A DNA stretch of 64,000 bases from an uncultured Nitrosomonadales bacterium (GCA_913048465.1 CAJWVO010000002.1:62001-126000), one strand, 5' to 3'; shown: positions 37,936 through 49,335, numbered from the stretch's first letter. Numbers and translations are program-made. The notes: a model not told the origin generated them from the letters alone.

Positions 37936-39854
37936 CGAAGTTCCTCAATAAAATTTAAAACCTGATTATAATCCTCCACCAATTGAAAAGGGGGTAAGGA
38001 TTTTAAAATTTGTTTTCCGTAATATTTTTTTTGAATTCTGTTATCACCGAGTATCGCCACACCCTTATCAGAAAAATTTCTTATTAACCGGCCCATCCCC
38101 TGTTTCATCAATAAGGTTGTCATTGGAATTTGAGATTTCATAAAAAAATCTTTTTCATTCAATAATTTTATTTTTGCATCCACGATAGGGTCATCGGGTG
38201 ATTTAAATGGTAGCTTATCAATAATTAATAAGGTTAAGTTATCCCCTGTGAGATCAATACCTTCCCAGAAAGAAAAAGATCCGATCAAGACAGAATTTTG
38301 GCTATTTTTAAATTCCTCAATTAACAATTGATTTGGCAACATTCCCTGTCTTAATATATTTAAGGTATCCGCATTTCTGTTGTTAATAAACTCGAACTGA
38401 TTGGCTACTTGCTCAACACCATTTAATGAGGTTGTTAAGAATAATGCTCTCCCTTTATTTAATTTTATCGATGGGTAGACATAATCGACCAAGGATGAAA
38501 AAAAATCTTTTTCATTGGGGTTTGGTAATCCCATGGGAATATGTAACAAAGCATTTTTCTCATAGTTAAAGGGACTTTCAAAGACTCTTGTTTCTATATC
38601 TTTCAATCCTGTTAAATCTTTAAAATAATCAAAATTACTATTGGTGGTCATTGTTGCCGAGGTAAATACCATCGAGTCACTGGAGGCTGTTGTTTTTGAA
38701 AAAATTCCTTTGACGTCAATTGGGGTGATATGAATGGATATGGAGTTATTAAACCTTTCCAACCAAAGTGCATTTTTTTTCTCTGAAGGATTAATGATAT
38801 TTTTTAAAAGCTCAATAAAATTATTAAGTTCCTTGATTGAGGCATCTATATCTTTATTAATAAAGCCCGGCTCTTTAATAGCATTAATGAGCTCCTCAAG
38901 GTTGCTCATAATTTCAATTAAGTGGTCTTTGAATGCTGTAAATTGGCTGAGTTTATACAAAGAAATTTTTTGCGGTTCATCTTTGACCAAATCTAGAAGC
39001 TGGGATATTGAAAAATTATATCGATTGAAAATCATCGAAAAATTTTCTAAGCCAATAACTGAATTTTTTAAATGATTAATGAGATCATCAAGAACGCGAT
39101 TCAATTTTAGAGAAGAAAATACTTTACTGGAGTACAACATCGCTAAATCAATTAAATTATGCGCCTCATCAAAGACAATGACATCTGACTTTGGTAATAA
39201 GTTATTAGCATCATCATTTTCATTAAAAAAATCTGAAAAAAATAAGTGATGATTCACTATAATTACCTCAGCAGAATGCGCTCTCCTCCTTGCCTTATTT
39301 ACAAAACAATCATTGCTAAATTTGCAATCGCCAAAGAGACAATTCTCACTCGTTGATGTGACGGCATGAGTTATATTCCCTGATAAATTTTTTTTTAATT
39401 CAGCAACATCGCCGGTATTAGTTTTTTTTAAAACACCTTCAATATCAGAAAATATCGAAGCATCAGCTTTTGAAAAAAACATCTTGCTGTGATTATTGAT
39501 TCGATGATGACACAGATAATTAGACCGCCCTTTTAATATAGAAACATTGAAATTGAGCTTCAATGCTTTTTGAAGGATTGGAAAATCTTTCTCTAATAAT
39601 TGTTCCTGAAGGTTCTTTGTTGCAGTAGAGATAATAATTTTTTTATTTTGGCGCACCAGCGGTAATAAATAGCCTAAGGTCTTGCCTATGCCTGTTCCAG
39701 CCTCTATGACCACTGTTTTTTTTAATGTAACTGATTCGTCGATGAACTGAGCCATTTGAACCTGACCATCTCTTTTTTGATAGTTAGTAAGATGGCTGGC
39801 CAATGGACCTTTTTCATCAAAAAAATGATCGAAAAAGTTTGGTTTATCTAACAT
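37932..39854 (-). CDS. DinG/YoaA-family ATP-dependent DNA helicase
   Basis: XPD-like superfamily 2 helicase of 640 residues with Walker A EAGTGIGKT at 51-59, a probable Fe-S cluster region with four Cys (LCHH near 111, CLFGDC and CFVN near 173-184), a DEAH box, and C-terminal motifs GSFSFWEGIDL and QGMGRLIR. YoaA-type enzymes work in DNA repair with a polymerase III subunit in E. coli. It overlaps the SelW-like gene by 11 bases and tsaB by 4, so helicase, tsaB, rimI, candidate holD and proS form one series. Confidence 0.9.
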   Translation of the reverse strand: MLDKPNFFDHFFDEKGPLASHLTNYQKRDGQVQMAQFIDESVTLKKTVVIEAGTGIGKTLGYLLPLVRQNKKIIISTATKNLQEQLLEKDFPILQKALKLNFNVSILKGRSNYLCHHRINNHSKMFFSKADASIFSDIEGVLKKTNTGDVAELKKNLSGNITHAVTSTSENCLFGDCKFSNDCFVNKARRRAHSAEVIIVNHHLFFSDFFNENDDANNLLPKSDVIVFDEAHNLIDLAMLYSSKVFSSLKLNRVLDDLINHLKNSVIGLENFSMIFNRYNFSISQLLDLVKDEPQKISLYKLSQFTAFKDHLIEIMSNLEELINAIKEPGFINKDIDASIKELNNFIELLKNIINPSEKKNALWLERFNNSISIHITPIDVKGIFSKTTASSDSMVFTSATMTTNSNFDYFKDLTGLKDIETRVFESPFNYEKNALLHIPMGLPNPNEKDFFSSLVDYVYPSIKLNKGRALFLTTSLNGVEQVANQFEFINNRNADTLNILRQGMLPNQLLIEEFKNSQNSVLIGSFSFWEGIDLTGDNLTLLIIDKLPFKSPDDPIVDAKIKLLNEKDFFMKSQIPMTTLLMKQGMGRLIRNFSDKGVAILGDNRIQKKYYGKQILKSLPPFQLVEDYNQVLNFIEELR

Positions 39855-40128
39855 TATCTACGTGGCCCAAACTTCTATCTGGATCGATCAAGTCTCTTAT
39901 TCTTTGTTTAATAATAGCGACATCAATAAAACCGTTTTCCTCTTTTCTTGAGAAGATTACACTTTGATTACAAGTAATATCAAAAACACCCGATTCAGAA
40001 GGAACTAACGTTACAGATGACAAGTCGGAATCAAAAGTGCTTAATAATTCCTGAGATATCCACGTGGCTCTAGATAACCATTTACATTTAGGGCAAAACT
40101 TGATTTCGATGTAATGTTTTTTTTGCAT
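39844..40128 (-). CDS. SelT/SelW/SelH (Rdx) family protein, Cys form
   Basis: 94-residue protein with the CPKC redox motif at residues 12-15 after a first beta strand, then a WISQELLSTF helix and a C-terminal QRIRDLIDPDRSLGHVD, matching bacterial Rdx-family proteins. Animal members carry selenocysteine; here both positions are Cys. Role is thought to be thiol redox. It is divergent from ctpA and starts the minus-strand helicase series. A 16-bp inverted repeat lies in the shared upstream gap. Confidence 0.85.
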   Translation of the reverse strand: MQKKHYIEIKFCPKCKWLSRATWISQELLSTFDSDLSSVTLVPSESGVFDITCNQSVIFSRKEENGFIDVAIIKQRIRDLIDPDRSLGHVDNVR

Positions 40129-40143
40129 AAGTAGTCAATTATT

Positions 40144-40159
40144 CATCAGAGATCTGATG
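40144..40159. promoter_or_regulatory. 16-bp inverted repeat between the SelW-like gene and ctpA
   Basis: CATCAGA (40144-40150) and TCTGATG (40153-40159) form a perfect 7-2-7 inverted repeat. It directly abuts TAATAT (40160-40165), a possible -10 box for ctpA, so it looks like an operator. No poly-T follows on either strand, which argues against a terminator. Confidence 0.4.
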
Positions 40160-40204
40160 TAATATTGTACATGTTTAAAGTTAGTCATCTATTTAAGGTT
40201 TGGT

Positions 40205-41614
40205 ATGAAAAATAAATTTAAAAGTCTTACTCTCATTACTTTTGGACTTGTCTTCGGTATTTTAATCAGTGTTAACCTATCTGTGTTTGCTGATAAAAAG
40301 AGTGAGGCTAAAAAGCTTCCCGTTGAAGATTTAAGAATTTTTGCTGAGGTATTTGGCAAAATTAAAGCGGACTATGTAGAAGAGGTAGAAGATAAACAAC
40401 TATTGACTGAGGCGCTAAATGGAATGCTAGCCGGACTTGACCCTCATTCTACCTTTCTTGACCAAGATCACTTTAAGGAAATGCAACAAGGAACAGCAGG
40501 AGAATTTGGTGGGCTAGGAATTGAAGTGGGTATGGAAGATGGTTTTGTTAAGGTTATATCTCCGATTGAAGATACCCCAGCATTCAAAGCTGGTTTGCAA
40601 AGCGGTGATCTAATAATTAAGTTAGATGACAAATCAACCAAAGGTATGTCCTTAAACGATGCGGTAAAGATTATGAGAGGTAAGCCAGGAACTTCATTAA
40701 ACGTACAGATTTTAAGAAAAGGGCAAGATACACCTTTTGATGTAAAAATTACTCGCGCACAAATTAAAAGCCAAAGTGTCAGAGCTAAACTAATTCAGGA
40801 AGATTATGGATACATCCGAGTTACACAATTCCAAGAAAGAACCGGTGAGGATGTTGCCAAATCGATCAATAAACTTTTTGATGAAAACAAAAAGCCACTA
40901 AATGGACTTGTGCTCGATATGCGAAATAATCCTGGTGGGCTTCTTAATGCTGCAGTGGCAGTTTCAGCAGCTTTCATCCCTGAGGGTGAGCTTGTTGTTT
41001 ATACTGAGGGACGAGCTAGAGATTCAAAAATGCACTTAACCGCGATTCCAGAAAATTTTATTCGTGACCCAAAAAATAATTACATAGAAAAACTACCAAG
41101 TGAAATTAAAAAGACTCCTTTAGTCGTCCTTGTAAATAATGGTTCTGCATCTGCATCTGAAATTGTTGCCGGTGCACTCCAAGATCACAAAAGAGCTTTA
41201 GTTGTTGGTACGAAAAGCTTTGGCAAGGGTTCGGTGCAAAGTATTCTACCGATGAATAATGGTACAGCGATCAAACTAACCACCGCTAGATACTTTACCC
41301 CAAATGGACGCTCTATTCAGGCCAAGGGTATCGATCCAGACATTGTTGTCGAAGATGGCTTCAGTGGTTTAATGTCTCGTGAAGCGGACTTAAGCAATAG
41401 ATTATCGAATCCTGAAGATCAAAATAATGAAGCTGATCCCGATAATTCTGCTGAAAATGACGCAAAAAAAGAAAACACTACATCAAAATCTGATGACGGT
41501 GCTGAAGCTCTCAAAAGCTTTAAGCCATTGGAATTTGGTACAGAAGAAGATAAGCAATTTCAAGAAGCTTTGAACATCCTAAAAGGTATAGATATTTATA
41601 AGAAAATTAATTAA
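40205..41614 (+). CDS. ctpA: C-terminal processing peptidase (S41 family)
   Basis: Periplasmic serine protease of 469 residues that trims C termini of exported proteins. It has a signal sequence (about 8-29), a PDZ domain at about 95-175 with GGLGIEVG, and the S41 protease domain with nucleophile Ser316 in NGSASASEI and general base Lys341 in SFGKGSVQ. An acidic, low-complexity stretch (about 405-445) precedes the end. No envC-type peptidase gene is adjacent, unlike many betaproteobacteria. A UGGUAUG-like start region lacks a strong ribosome-binding site. Confidence 0.93.
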   Translation: MKNKFKSLTLITFGLVFGILISVNLSVFADKKSEAKKLPVEDLRIFAEVFGKIKADYVEEVEDKQLLTEALNGMLAGLDPHSTFLDQDHFKEMQQGTAGEFGGLGIEVGMEDGFVKVISPIEDTPAFKAGLQSGDLIIKLDDKSTKGMSLNDAVKIMRGKPGTSLNVQILRKGQDTPFDVKITRAQIKSQSVRAKLIQEDYGYIRVTQFQERTGEDVAKSINKLFDENKKPLNGLVLDMRNNPGGLLNAAVAVSAAFIPEGELVVYTEGRARDSKMHLTAIPENFIRDPKNNYIEKLPSEIKKTPLVVLVNNGSASASEIVAGALQDHKRALVVGTKSFGKGSVQSILPMNNGTAIKLTTARYFTPNGRSIQAKGIDPDIVVEDGFSGLMSREADLSNRLSNPEDQNNEADPDNSAENDAKKENTTSKSDDGAEALKSFKPLEFGTEEDKQFQEALNILKGIDIYKKIN

Positions 41615-41621
41615 TTAATTC

Positions 41622-42248
41622 ATGATTGATAAGATAATTTCTGAAGTTGATTTTGCCCTAAAACTTTTTACTGTGCCACAAAAAGGTTTTAGAACCTCTC
41701 CTTCGGAAAATGTTTCGGACAGCAATCATGAGCTTTCAGATGATGACATGAAACAAACTGCTCGACTGATGAGGGTCAACCACACCGGTGAAGTTTGTGC
41801 ACAAGCCCTTTACAGAGGTCAACTTTTTTTTAATTCTGATGAAGTCACTGGAAATGCTTTAAAGCATGCCGCCTTTGAAGAGATCGATCACCTCAATTGG
41901 TGTGAACAACGTATAGAAGAATTAGGAGGAAAGACAAGTTATCTCAATCCAATATTTTATATGAGCTCTTTTAGTCTTGGGGCTATTGCAGGAAAAATTG
42001 ATAATAAATTTAATTTAGGTTTTCTAGAAGAAACTGAAAAACAAGTCACCGCACATCTCGAAGGGCACATAAAAAAAATATCTAAAAATGATAAAAAAAC
42101 GCATGCTATTTTAGAACAAATGAAATATGATGAGCAGTGTCATCAGAAAACAGCCAAATCGCTTGGTTCCAAAGAGCTTCCAAGTTTTTTTCAGAAAATA
42201 ATGAATACAACTTCCAAACTGATGACTAAAACGACCTATTGGATTTAA
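41622..42248 (+). CDS. coq7: Demethoxyubiquinone hydroxylase Coq7
   Basis: Di-iron monooxygenase that adds the last hydroxyl group in ubiquinone synthesis. The 208-residue product shows the four-helix di-iron ligands: NHTGE near 58, FEEIDHL near 87-93, EETEKQV near 140 and YDEQCHQ near 171-177. Coq7 is the O2-dependent route of many alpha- and betaproteobacteria in place of UbiF. Together with ispB in this window it serves quinone supply. It lies 7 bases after ctpA and 4 before the DUF2322 gene. Confidence 0.95.
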   Translation: MIDKIISEVDFALKLFTVPQKGFRTSPSENVSDSNHELSDDDMKQTARLMRVNHTGEVCAQALYRGQLFFNSDEVTGNALKHAAFEEIDHLNWCEQRIEELGGKTSYLNPIFYMSSFSLGAIAGKIDNKFNLGFLEETEKQVTAHLEGHIKKISKNDKKTHAILEQMKYDEQCHQKTAKSLGSKELPSFFQKIMNTTSKLMTKTTYWI

Positions 42249-42252
42249 ATTA

Positions 42253-42567
42253 ATGCAAAACTTTAAAGAAATATTAGAAACGCTCAACTCTGCAGATCAT
42301 ATTATAGAAATTCAGTTGTTTCATGATGAACAGCTTCACGCGGTGATTAAGAGCAAACCAGGCTCAATGGGTTCTATCAAGGTTTATTTCCACTTATATG
42401 AGACTTTTGGCGAAATCAACAGTGATGCTGCCATGGAGGGGATTGATCTATATGCTGAACATACCGAAGATGCTCAAAATAATCCAGGGAAACACCCTAA
42501 TATCGATAGGTTACTCGACGTTATTGATTCAGATATAACCCTACAAGTAAAAATAATTGAAAATTAA
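42253..42567 (+). CDS. DUF2322 small protein
   Basis: 104-residue soluble protein. The C-terminal AEHTEDAQNNPGKHPNIDRL segment matches the DUF2322 family signature as I remember it from Neisseria and other betaproteobacteria. No catalytic motif or membrane segment is seen and no function is known. It starts 4 bases after coq7 and probably shares its transcript. Convergent with the OsmC gene. Confidence 0.7.
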   Translation: MQNFKEILETLNSADHIIEIQLFHDEQLHAVIKSKPGSMGSIKVYFHLYETFGEINSDAAMEGIDLYAEHTEDAQNNPGKHPNIDRLLDVIDSDITLQVKIIEN

Positions 42568-42573
42568 TTTTTT

Positions 42574-42990
42574 TCAACCTGCAATAATTTCAAACCCATG
42601 CGTTATATTGACACTCTTGCTGAGCATTATTGATGCCGAACAATACTTAGTGGCAGACAAATCAATTGCACGAGCTACTTTTTTTTCATCTAATTCTTTT
42701 CCTGTGACTTTGAAGTGAATGTGAATGTCCGTAAATACCTTTGGAACTGACTCTGCTCGCTTTGATGAAATGATTGCCTGACAAGCGGTCACGTCTTGTC
42801 GTGATCTCTTTAGAATAGTCACCACATCAAATGATGTACAACCCCCAATGCCAGATAGCAGAACCTCCATTGGCCTCATGCCCAGGTCTTTTCCTCCAAG
42901 ATCCTGAGGTCCATCCATTAATAAACTATGATGAGATTTAGATTCAGCCTTAAAACAAACATCTTGTTCCCAAGTTACAGTCAAATTCAT
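42574..42990 (-). CDS. OsmC-family protein (YhfA-like)
   Basis: 138-residue OsmC-fold protein. The second Cys of the peroxidatic pair is in KYCSASIML and the first in GIGGCTSFDVV; RPMEVLLSGIGGCTS is typical of the YhfA branch. OsmC proteins reduce organic hydroperoxides, but YhfA-type members are less well defined. It lies one base after the FKBP gene's upstream neighbour region and is read from the same strand as FKBP, dacB and bioA only in the sense that it is the last of that series. Confidence 0.87.
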   Translation of the reverse strand: MNLTVTWEQDVCFKAESKSHHSLLMDGPQDLGGKDLGMRPMEVLLSGIGGCTSFDVVTILKRSRQDVTACQAIISSKRAESVPKVFTDIHIHFKVTGKELDEKKVARAIDLSATKYCSASIMLSKSVNITHGFEIIAG

Positions 42991-42991
42991 C

Positions 42992-43447
42992 TTAATTTAA
43001 CCCTAACAATTCTACATCAAAAATTAAATCACTATTCGGTGGAATAACCTCTCCTGCGCCTCTTGACCCATATCCTAAATCTGATGGGATAATAATTGTT
43101 CTCTTGCCACCGATTTTCATACCTTGTACCCCAATATCCCAACCTTTAATAACTTGCCCTATTCCTAGAGTAAATTCTAGTGGGTCATTTCGATCAAGTG
43201 AACTATCAAATTTTTCACCCTTATTATCTTTTTTATTTGCATCGTACAACCACCCCGTGTAATGAACTTTAACAATAAGTCCAGGCTCAGCTTCTCTTCC
43301 ATCTCCGACCACATTATCAATGAGCTGTAATCCCTTATCGTAAACCTTGGGCGATTTTTGTTCCATACTTTTATCCTTATCTCCTATTAATTCAATTGAA
43401 AAAACTGATGATGTCATGATTAAAAAAATCAAAAAATAATATTTCAT
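42992..43447 (-). CDS. Secreted FKBP-type peptidyl-prolyl isomerase
   Basis: 151-residue FKBP with a signal peptide (about 1-17). The core has [34 protein letters not shown], and [36 protein letters not shown] in pieces that match FKBP12-type domains. It acts on proline bonds of periplasmic proteins, complementing the periplasmic cyclophilin. It lies 17 bases downstream of dacB and one base upstream of the OsmC gene on the same strand. Confidence 0.93.
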   Translation of the reverse strand: MKYYFLIFLIMTSSVFSIELIGDKDKSMEQKSPKVYDKGLQLIDNVVGDGREAEPGLIVKVHYTGWLYDANKKDNKGEKFDSSLDRNDPLEFTLGIGQVIKGWDIGVQGMKIGGKRTIIIPSDLGYGSRGAGEVIPPNSDLIFDVELLGLN

Positions 43448-43464
43448 ATAAATCCCTATTAGTT

Positions 43465-44847
43465 TTAATGTTGATACAAATAATCTAGGCTTTGTTCAAT
43501 GAACTTTAAGAAGGATTGATATTGAGGTCCATTTAGTACGAATGTTACTATATATTCCTCACCCTTGCTTGACTTCATAAAACCTGACAAAGCAAATACA
43601 TTTTTAAGACGTCCAGTTTTAAGATGAGTTGCATTGGAAAAAGATTTTTCTTTAAACATAAACTGTAATGTGCCATCGATACCTGCAATTGGAAGTGAGC
43701 TGATAATTTCTGATTTCCAGTCAGATTTTTCAATAAACGCCAAGACTTCTTGAAATAAAAAAGCACTAGCATGACTGCTTCGTGATAATCCGGCACCATT
43801 CTCTATAAAAAATTCATTGGCATTGATTCCCTTCTTTTCAAACCAGCTTTTAAAATAGATATCGACGTTAAACTCATCAGCGTCAAACTCTGTCTTTTGT
43901 TTGATTGCAGTCAATGCAAGGTTTCTTGAAAATAGATTAAGGCTATACTTATTCATCTGATACATCAACTGATTCAAAGGATCTGAAAAATGCTCATCAA
44001 GCAACACAAAACTCTTTAATTCTTCATCAGTAAAGCCTTGCTTTTGTATTTCACCATCAAATTCAATCTCTACCTCGTTTAAAATATTTTTAATGACAAC
44101 CTTCATGTATTCATCCTGATCCAATGCATTCAGGTATATAGATTTATTTTTACAGTTCTTGCTAAAAGATCCATTAAGGCTGACCTGTATCGATTCATGC
44201 GTAAATACCACTTCAGGATGAATCTTGGACTTCCAATCCTCACACGCTTGCTTTGTTATCTTTAAATTATTTATAACCTCGATTCCCTCAATGAAAGGTT
44301 TGTTATAAAGGTTCACATTATTATCCTTATTCGAAAATTGTATCTCAATCGCCCCTGCTTCAATTAATAACGACTTAGGTTGGACGTTATAAGCTCGGTA
44401 GATTAAATCATCAATATATTCTGGATTAGGTTTAAATTTAAAGTATGAATCATCTAAAAAAATATTGCCTGTGATTTGATTAATTCCTCTTGCCTTTAGT
44501 CTGTAAAAAATATCTTTTAAATTTTCAGTTGATAGAGTTGGGTCGCCCTCCCCTTTGATAATCAAATCTCCTGCAAGTATATTCTCCTTGATTTGTTTGC
44601 TTGAGAAGAATAATGTTCGAAATTTAAAATCTGGGCCTAATTCATCGAGTGCAATGGTGGCAGTAACCAACTTATTTACTGATGCGAAATTAAATGATTT
44701 ATCAGCATCCTTACTCCACGACTCCCCAGTTGAGATATTTTTTATAGAGTAAGCAAAATCTTGAGGATTAATTTTATTTTTAATGGCAAGTTCTTGAGAA
44801 TATGCTGTTGTAACAAAAAAACTAATTATTAAAAGAAAACGTATCAT
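43465..44847 (-). CDS. dacB: D-alanyl-D-alanine carboxypeptidase/endopeptidase (PBP4)
   Basis: S13-family penicillin-binding protein of 460 residues with a signal peptide (about 1-17). The nucleophile Ser56 sits in SVNK (56-59), the SGLSR-like motif appears as GAGLSRSS, and the KTG triad is in HLKTGRL. PBP4 enzymes trim or cut crosslinks in peptidoglycan. Its ATG overlaps the bioA stop by 4 bases, so bioA, dacB and FKBP form one transcript. Confidence 0.93.
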   Translation of the reverse strand: MIRFLLIISFFVTTAYSQELAIKNKINPQDFAYSIKNISTGESWSKDADKSFNFASVNKLVTATIALDELGPDFKFRTLFFSSKQIKENILAGDLIIKGEGDPTLSTENLKDIFYRLKARGINQITGNIFLDDSYFKFKPNPEYIDDLIYRAYNVQPKSLLIEAGAIEIQFSNKDNNVNLYNKPFIEGIEVINNLKITKQACEDWKSKIHPEVVFTHESIQVSLNGSFSKNCKNKSIYLNALDQDEYMKVVIKNILNEVEIEFDGEIQKQGFTDEELKSFVLLDEHFSDPLNQLMYQMNKYSLNLFSRNLALTAIKQKTEFDADEFNVDIYFKSWFEKKGINANEFFIENGAGLSRSSHASAFLFQEVLAFIEKSDWKSEIISSLPIAGIDGTLQFMFKEKSFSNATHLKTGRLKNVFALSGFMKSSKGEEYIVTFVLNGPQYQSFLKFIEQSLDYLYQH

Positions 44848-46157
44848 TTAATATCCATCTGCAGTTTTTTAAATATTTTCTCTAAAACTTTTACTACAAA
44901 TTTTATATCAGACATAGTACTGGTATAAGGGGGCATAATGTAAACACATCTGTCAATCGGTCTGATTAACAATCCCTCCTCACGAGCTAAAGACTCAAAT
45001 TTCATAGGCTCCTGAGTTTCCGGTAAATCAAAACGCCAAATCATACCGATATTAAAAAAATTTCTAATATTATATTTTGTTAACTTCACCATGATCTGAT
45101 TAAATAGCTGAGACTTCTCATTTATCTTATCCATGCTCAACTTTTTATTAAAATAATCAAGGGTTGCAACGGCTGCTGAGCATGCAAGAGGATTTCCAGT
45201 AAAACTATGAGAGTGCAGAAAGTTTTTTTCAACATCTGGGTTTAAAAACTCTTGATATATTTTTTTAGATACAAGAGTAGCCGCCAAGGGAAGATAACCT
45301 CCAGACAAACCTTTTGATAAGCACATAATCTCTGGTTTGATACCGGCATGCTGACATGCAAACATTTTGCCTGTTCGGCCAAAACCAACTGCGATCTCAT
45401 CTGCAATAAAATGAATATCAAGCTTAGAACATAATGCTCTTAATTTTTTCAAGTAAATGGGGTGGTAATAATTCATGCCTGAGGCACATTGAATAATCGG
45501 CTCAATAATCAATCCTGCAATTGTTTTATGATGTTTATTTAAAATTTCTTCTGCTTTTTTAAAACTCTCCAATGCAAACTCTTTAAGTTTTTTTTCAGAT
45601 TCATAATTTTTTGGAGACGCATTAGGCAAAATGATATTTTTATTTAACAAGGAATGATAATTCTTAGAAAAAATATCAACATCAGTCACAGATAAAGCTC
45701 CCAAGGTTTCGCCGTGATAGCTATTTTCGAGTAAAGCAAATTTAGTTTTCTTCTGTCCCTTATTTTTCCAATAGTGGTAACTCACTTTTAAAGCAACCTC
45801 GACCGCGCTTGATCCATCACTAGAATAAAAACAGTGATCCATATTTGCCAGCGCATTGAGTCGCTTAGATAAATCAATTACAGGTTGATGGGTCATTCCT
45901 GAGAGCATTACATGCTCAATTTTATTAAGCTGACTGATGATATTTTTTTTTAAATAGGGATTATTATGACCAAACAAATTTACCCACCATGAGCTAATGG
46001 CATCAAAATAATCTTTACCATCCACTGACCTTAACCAGCTCTTGTTGCCTGACTCAATAGAAATTAAATTTTGATCATTATACTGGTCCATTCTTGAACA
46101 TGGATGCCATACATTTTCGATGCTCTCTTTGATTATTTTCCTATTGACCTTACTCAT
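44844..46157 (-). CDS. bioA: Adenosylmethionine-8-amino-7-oxononanoate aminotransferase
   Basis: PLP enzyme of biotin synthesis that converts KAPA to DAPA with SAM as amino donor. The 437-residue product has the BioA start VWHPCSRMDQ, SDGSSAVEVALK for cofactor phosphate binding, FIADEIAVGFGRTG, the Schiff-base Lys in CLSKGLSGGYLPLA, and HSHSFTGNPLACSAA. No other bio gene is nearby in this window. It lies 6 bases after the aldo/keto reductase gene. Confidence 0.94.
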   Translation of the reverse strand: MSKVNRKIIKESIENVWHPCSRMDQYNDQNLISIESGNKSWLRSVDGKDYFDAISSWWVNLFGHNNPYLKKNIISQLNKIEHVMLSGMTHQPVIDLSKRLNALANMDHCFYSSDGSSAVEVALKVSYHYWKNKGQKKTKFALLENSYHGETLGALSVTDVDIFSKNYHSLLNKNIILPNASPKNYESEKKLKEFALESFKKAEEILNKHHKTIAGLIIEPIIQCASGMNYYHPIYLKKLRALCSKLDIHFIADEIAVGFGRTGKMFACQHAGIKPEIMCLSKGLSGGYLPLAATLVSKKIYQEFLNPDVEKNFLHSHSFTGNPLACSAAVATLDYFNKKLSMDKINEKSQLFNQIMVKLTKYNIRNFFNIGMIWRFDLPETQEPMKFESLAREEGLLIRPIDRCVYIMPPYTSTMSDIKFVVKVLEKIFKKLQMDIK

Positions 46158-46163
46158 TGTCTC

Positions 46164-47231
46164 TTAAGGGGCAGGATTCATAACTGATAAATGAATTTGT
46201 TCTATTTCATCTAATATGTCATCAGACAGCTCTATAGAATAACTTTTTACATTCTCTTTTAGCTGATGAAGCGATGTTGCTCCTAAAATTGTTGATGTCA
46301 TAAACCATTGGGATCTAACAAAAGCAAGAGACATTTCTGTTAAAGATAGATGATACTTCTTTGCCAATTGAGCATATTGTTTGACTGCATACCTGACCCC
46401 AGGCTTATCAAATCTTTTTGCATAACCTGGAAAAAGATTGACCCTGCCAACTGCTTTGTCATCTTCAATATATTTACCTGTAAGATATCCAAAAGCTAAG
46501 GGCGAGTAAGCTAAAAAACTTAGTTGTTCACGATATAAAATCTCACTTATCCCTAACTCTGCTATGCGATTTAATAGACTATAGCTATTTTGTAATGCAC
46601 TTATAAGTGGTAACTTATGTTGTCTTGCGATTCTAATAAACTCCATTAAGCCCCACGGCTGTTCATTCGAAAGTGCAATTGTTCTAATTTTTCCTGAGTC
46701 AATTAATTTTGACAGAGTTGTGAGTTGATCATAAATACTCACCCAAGGAATTTGCTTACCATCCTTTTGATCACCTCCTGGGTCGAATTTATATTGTCCA
46801 AACATTGGAACATTTCTTTCAGGCCAATGAAGATAGAAAATATCTATATATTCTGTTTTTAGTCTTTTGAGCGATGCATCCACTGCATTCACAATATTTT
46901 CTTCATTTAAAGAAGATGGGCCACCACGTATCCAGTCTAAATTTCTTCTAGGACCAGCTACCTTACTTGAAATAATTATTTTTTCACGATCCTGTGTTTG
47001 CAACCAATCTCCTAGAATAGATTCAGTTTTAGTATAGGTGTCTGCTTTAGGAGGAACTGGATATAATTCAGCTATATCAATGGAATTTATGCCAACATCT
47101 AAAGCAAAGTCCAGCTGTTCGTATGCCTCAATTTTGCTATTTTGGTCTCCAAACGTCATGGTGCCTAGAGTAAGTGGCGATATGTTGATATTACTATTAC
47201 TTAATTGGCGATAATCATTCGCTGAAAACAT
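46164..47231 (-). CDS. Aldo/keto reductase (Tas-like)
   Basis: NADPH-dependent oxidoreductase of 355 residues with a TIM-barrel AKR pattern. The catalytic tetrad is visible as Asp and Tyr in SIDIAELYP, Lys in IISSKV and His in YLHWPE; RTIALSNEQPWG resembles E. coli Tas (IGLSNETPWG). I chose the ATG at 47231, which follows an AAAGG ribosome-binding site, and not a distant TTG at 47294 that would reach into the groES promoter. Substrate unknown. Confidence 0.87.
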   Translation of the reverse strand: MFSANDYRQLSNSNINISPLTLGTMTFGDQNSKIEAYEQLDFALDVGINSIDIAELYPVPPKADTYTKTESILGDWLQTQDREKIIISSKVAGPRRNLDWIRGGPSSLNEENIVNAVDASLKRLKTEYIDIFYLHWPERNVPMFGQYKFDPGGDQKDGKQIPWVSIYDQLTTLSKLIDSGKIRTIALSNEQPWGLMEFIRIARQHKLPLISALQNSYSLLNRIAELGISEILYREQLSFLAYSPLAFGYLTGKYIEDDKAVGRVNLFPGYAKRFDKPGVRYAVKQYAQLAKKYHLSLTEMSLAFVRSQWFMTSTILGATSLHQLKENVKSYSIELSDDILDEIEQIHLSVMNPAP

Positions 47232-47259
47232 AAAAAAACCTTTTTTTTGATAATTACCC

Positions 47260-47288
47260 TTGAAATTAAGAACAATCGTCCCTATTAT
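47260..47288 (+). promoter_or_regulatory. groESL promoter (sigma-70 and possible sigma-32)
   Basis: TTGAAA (47260-47265), 17 bases, TATTAT (47283-47288) is a good sigma-70 promoter. The overlapping CTTGAAA (47259-47265), 14 bases, CCCTATTA (47280-47287) resembles the RpoH consensus CTTGAAA-N11-16-CCCCATNT. The -10 box touches the first base of the CIRCE operator. Confidence 0.65.
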
Positions 47289-47314
47289 TAGCACTCTTAG
47301 TTATAGAGTGCTAA
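47288..47314 (+). promoter_or_regulatory. CIRCE element (HrcA operator)
   Basis: TTAGCACTC (47288-47296), nine bases, GAGTGCTAA (47306-47314) is a perfect match to the CIRCE consensus. HrcA repressor binding here would cover the transcription start of groES. The hrcA gene is not in the window. Confidence 0.95.
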
Positions 47315-47362
47315 TTTATAACTAACATAATAACAAGAATACACTATTAGGAGATCTAACAA

Positions 47363-47653
47363 ATGAAAATTCGTCCTTTACATGACCGTGTAATAGTAAA
47401 ACGTGTTGAAGAAGAACGTACAACTGCCTCAGGAATTGTCATTCCTGAAAGTGCTTCAGCGGAAAAACCTGATCAAGGCGTTATTGAAGCAGTAGGCAAC
47501 GGCAAAATCCTGGAAGACGGAAATACTAAAGCTCTAGATGTCAAAGTTGGAGACAAGGTTCTGTTTGGTAAGTATGCAGGGCAATCAGTTAAAGTTGATG
47601 GCGAAGAGCTTCTAGTTATGCGTGAAGACGACATCATGGCAATCATTGAATAA
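47363..47653 (+). CDS. groES: Co-chaperonin GroES
   Basis: Lid of the GroEL chaperonin cage. The 96-residue product has the family start [14 protein letters not shown], the mobile loop [13 protein letters not shown] and the closing [10 protein letters not shown]. An AGGAG ribosome-binding site is 9 bases before the ATG. Expression is governed by the CIRCE operator and promoter just upstream. groEL follows after 26 bases. Confidence 0.99.
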   Translation: MKIRPLHDRVIVKRVEEERTTASGIVIPESASAEKPDQGVIEAVGNGKILEDGNTKALDVKVGDKVLFGKYAGQSVKVDGEELLVMREDDIMAIIE

Positions 47654-47664
47654 TTTATAACTAA

Positions 47665-49335
<1,671 letters not shown>

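Noticed and set aside
47232-47294. N-terminal extension of the aldo/keto reductase from a TTG
   Set aside because: It covers the groES promoter and the start of the CIRCE region, while the ATG at 47231 follows a good ribosome-binding site.
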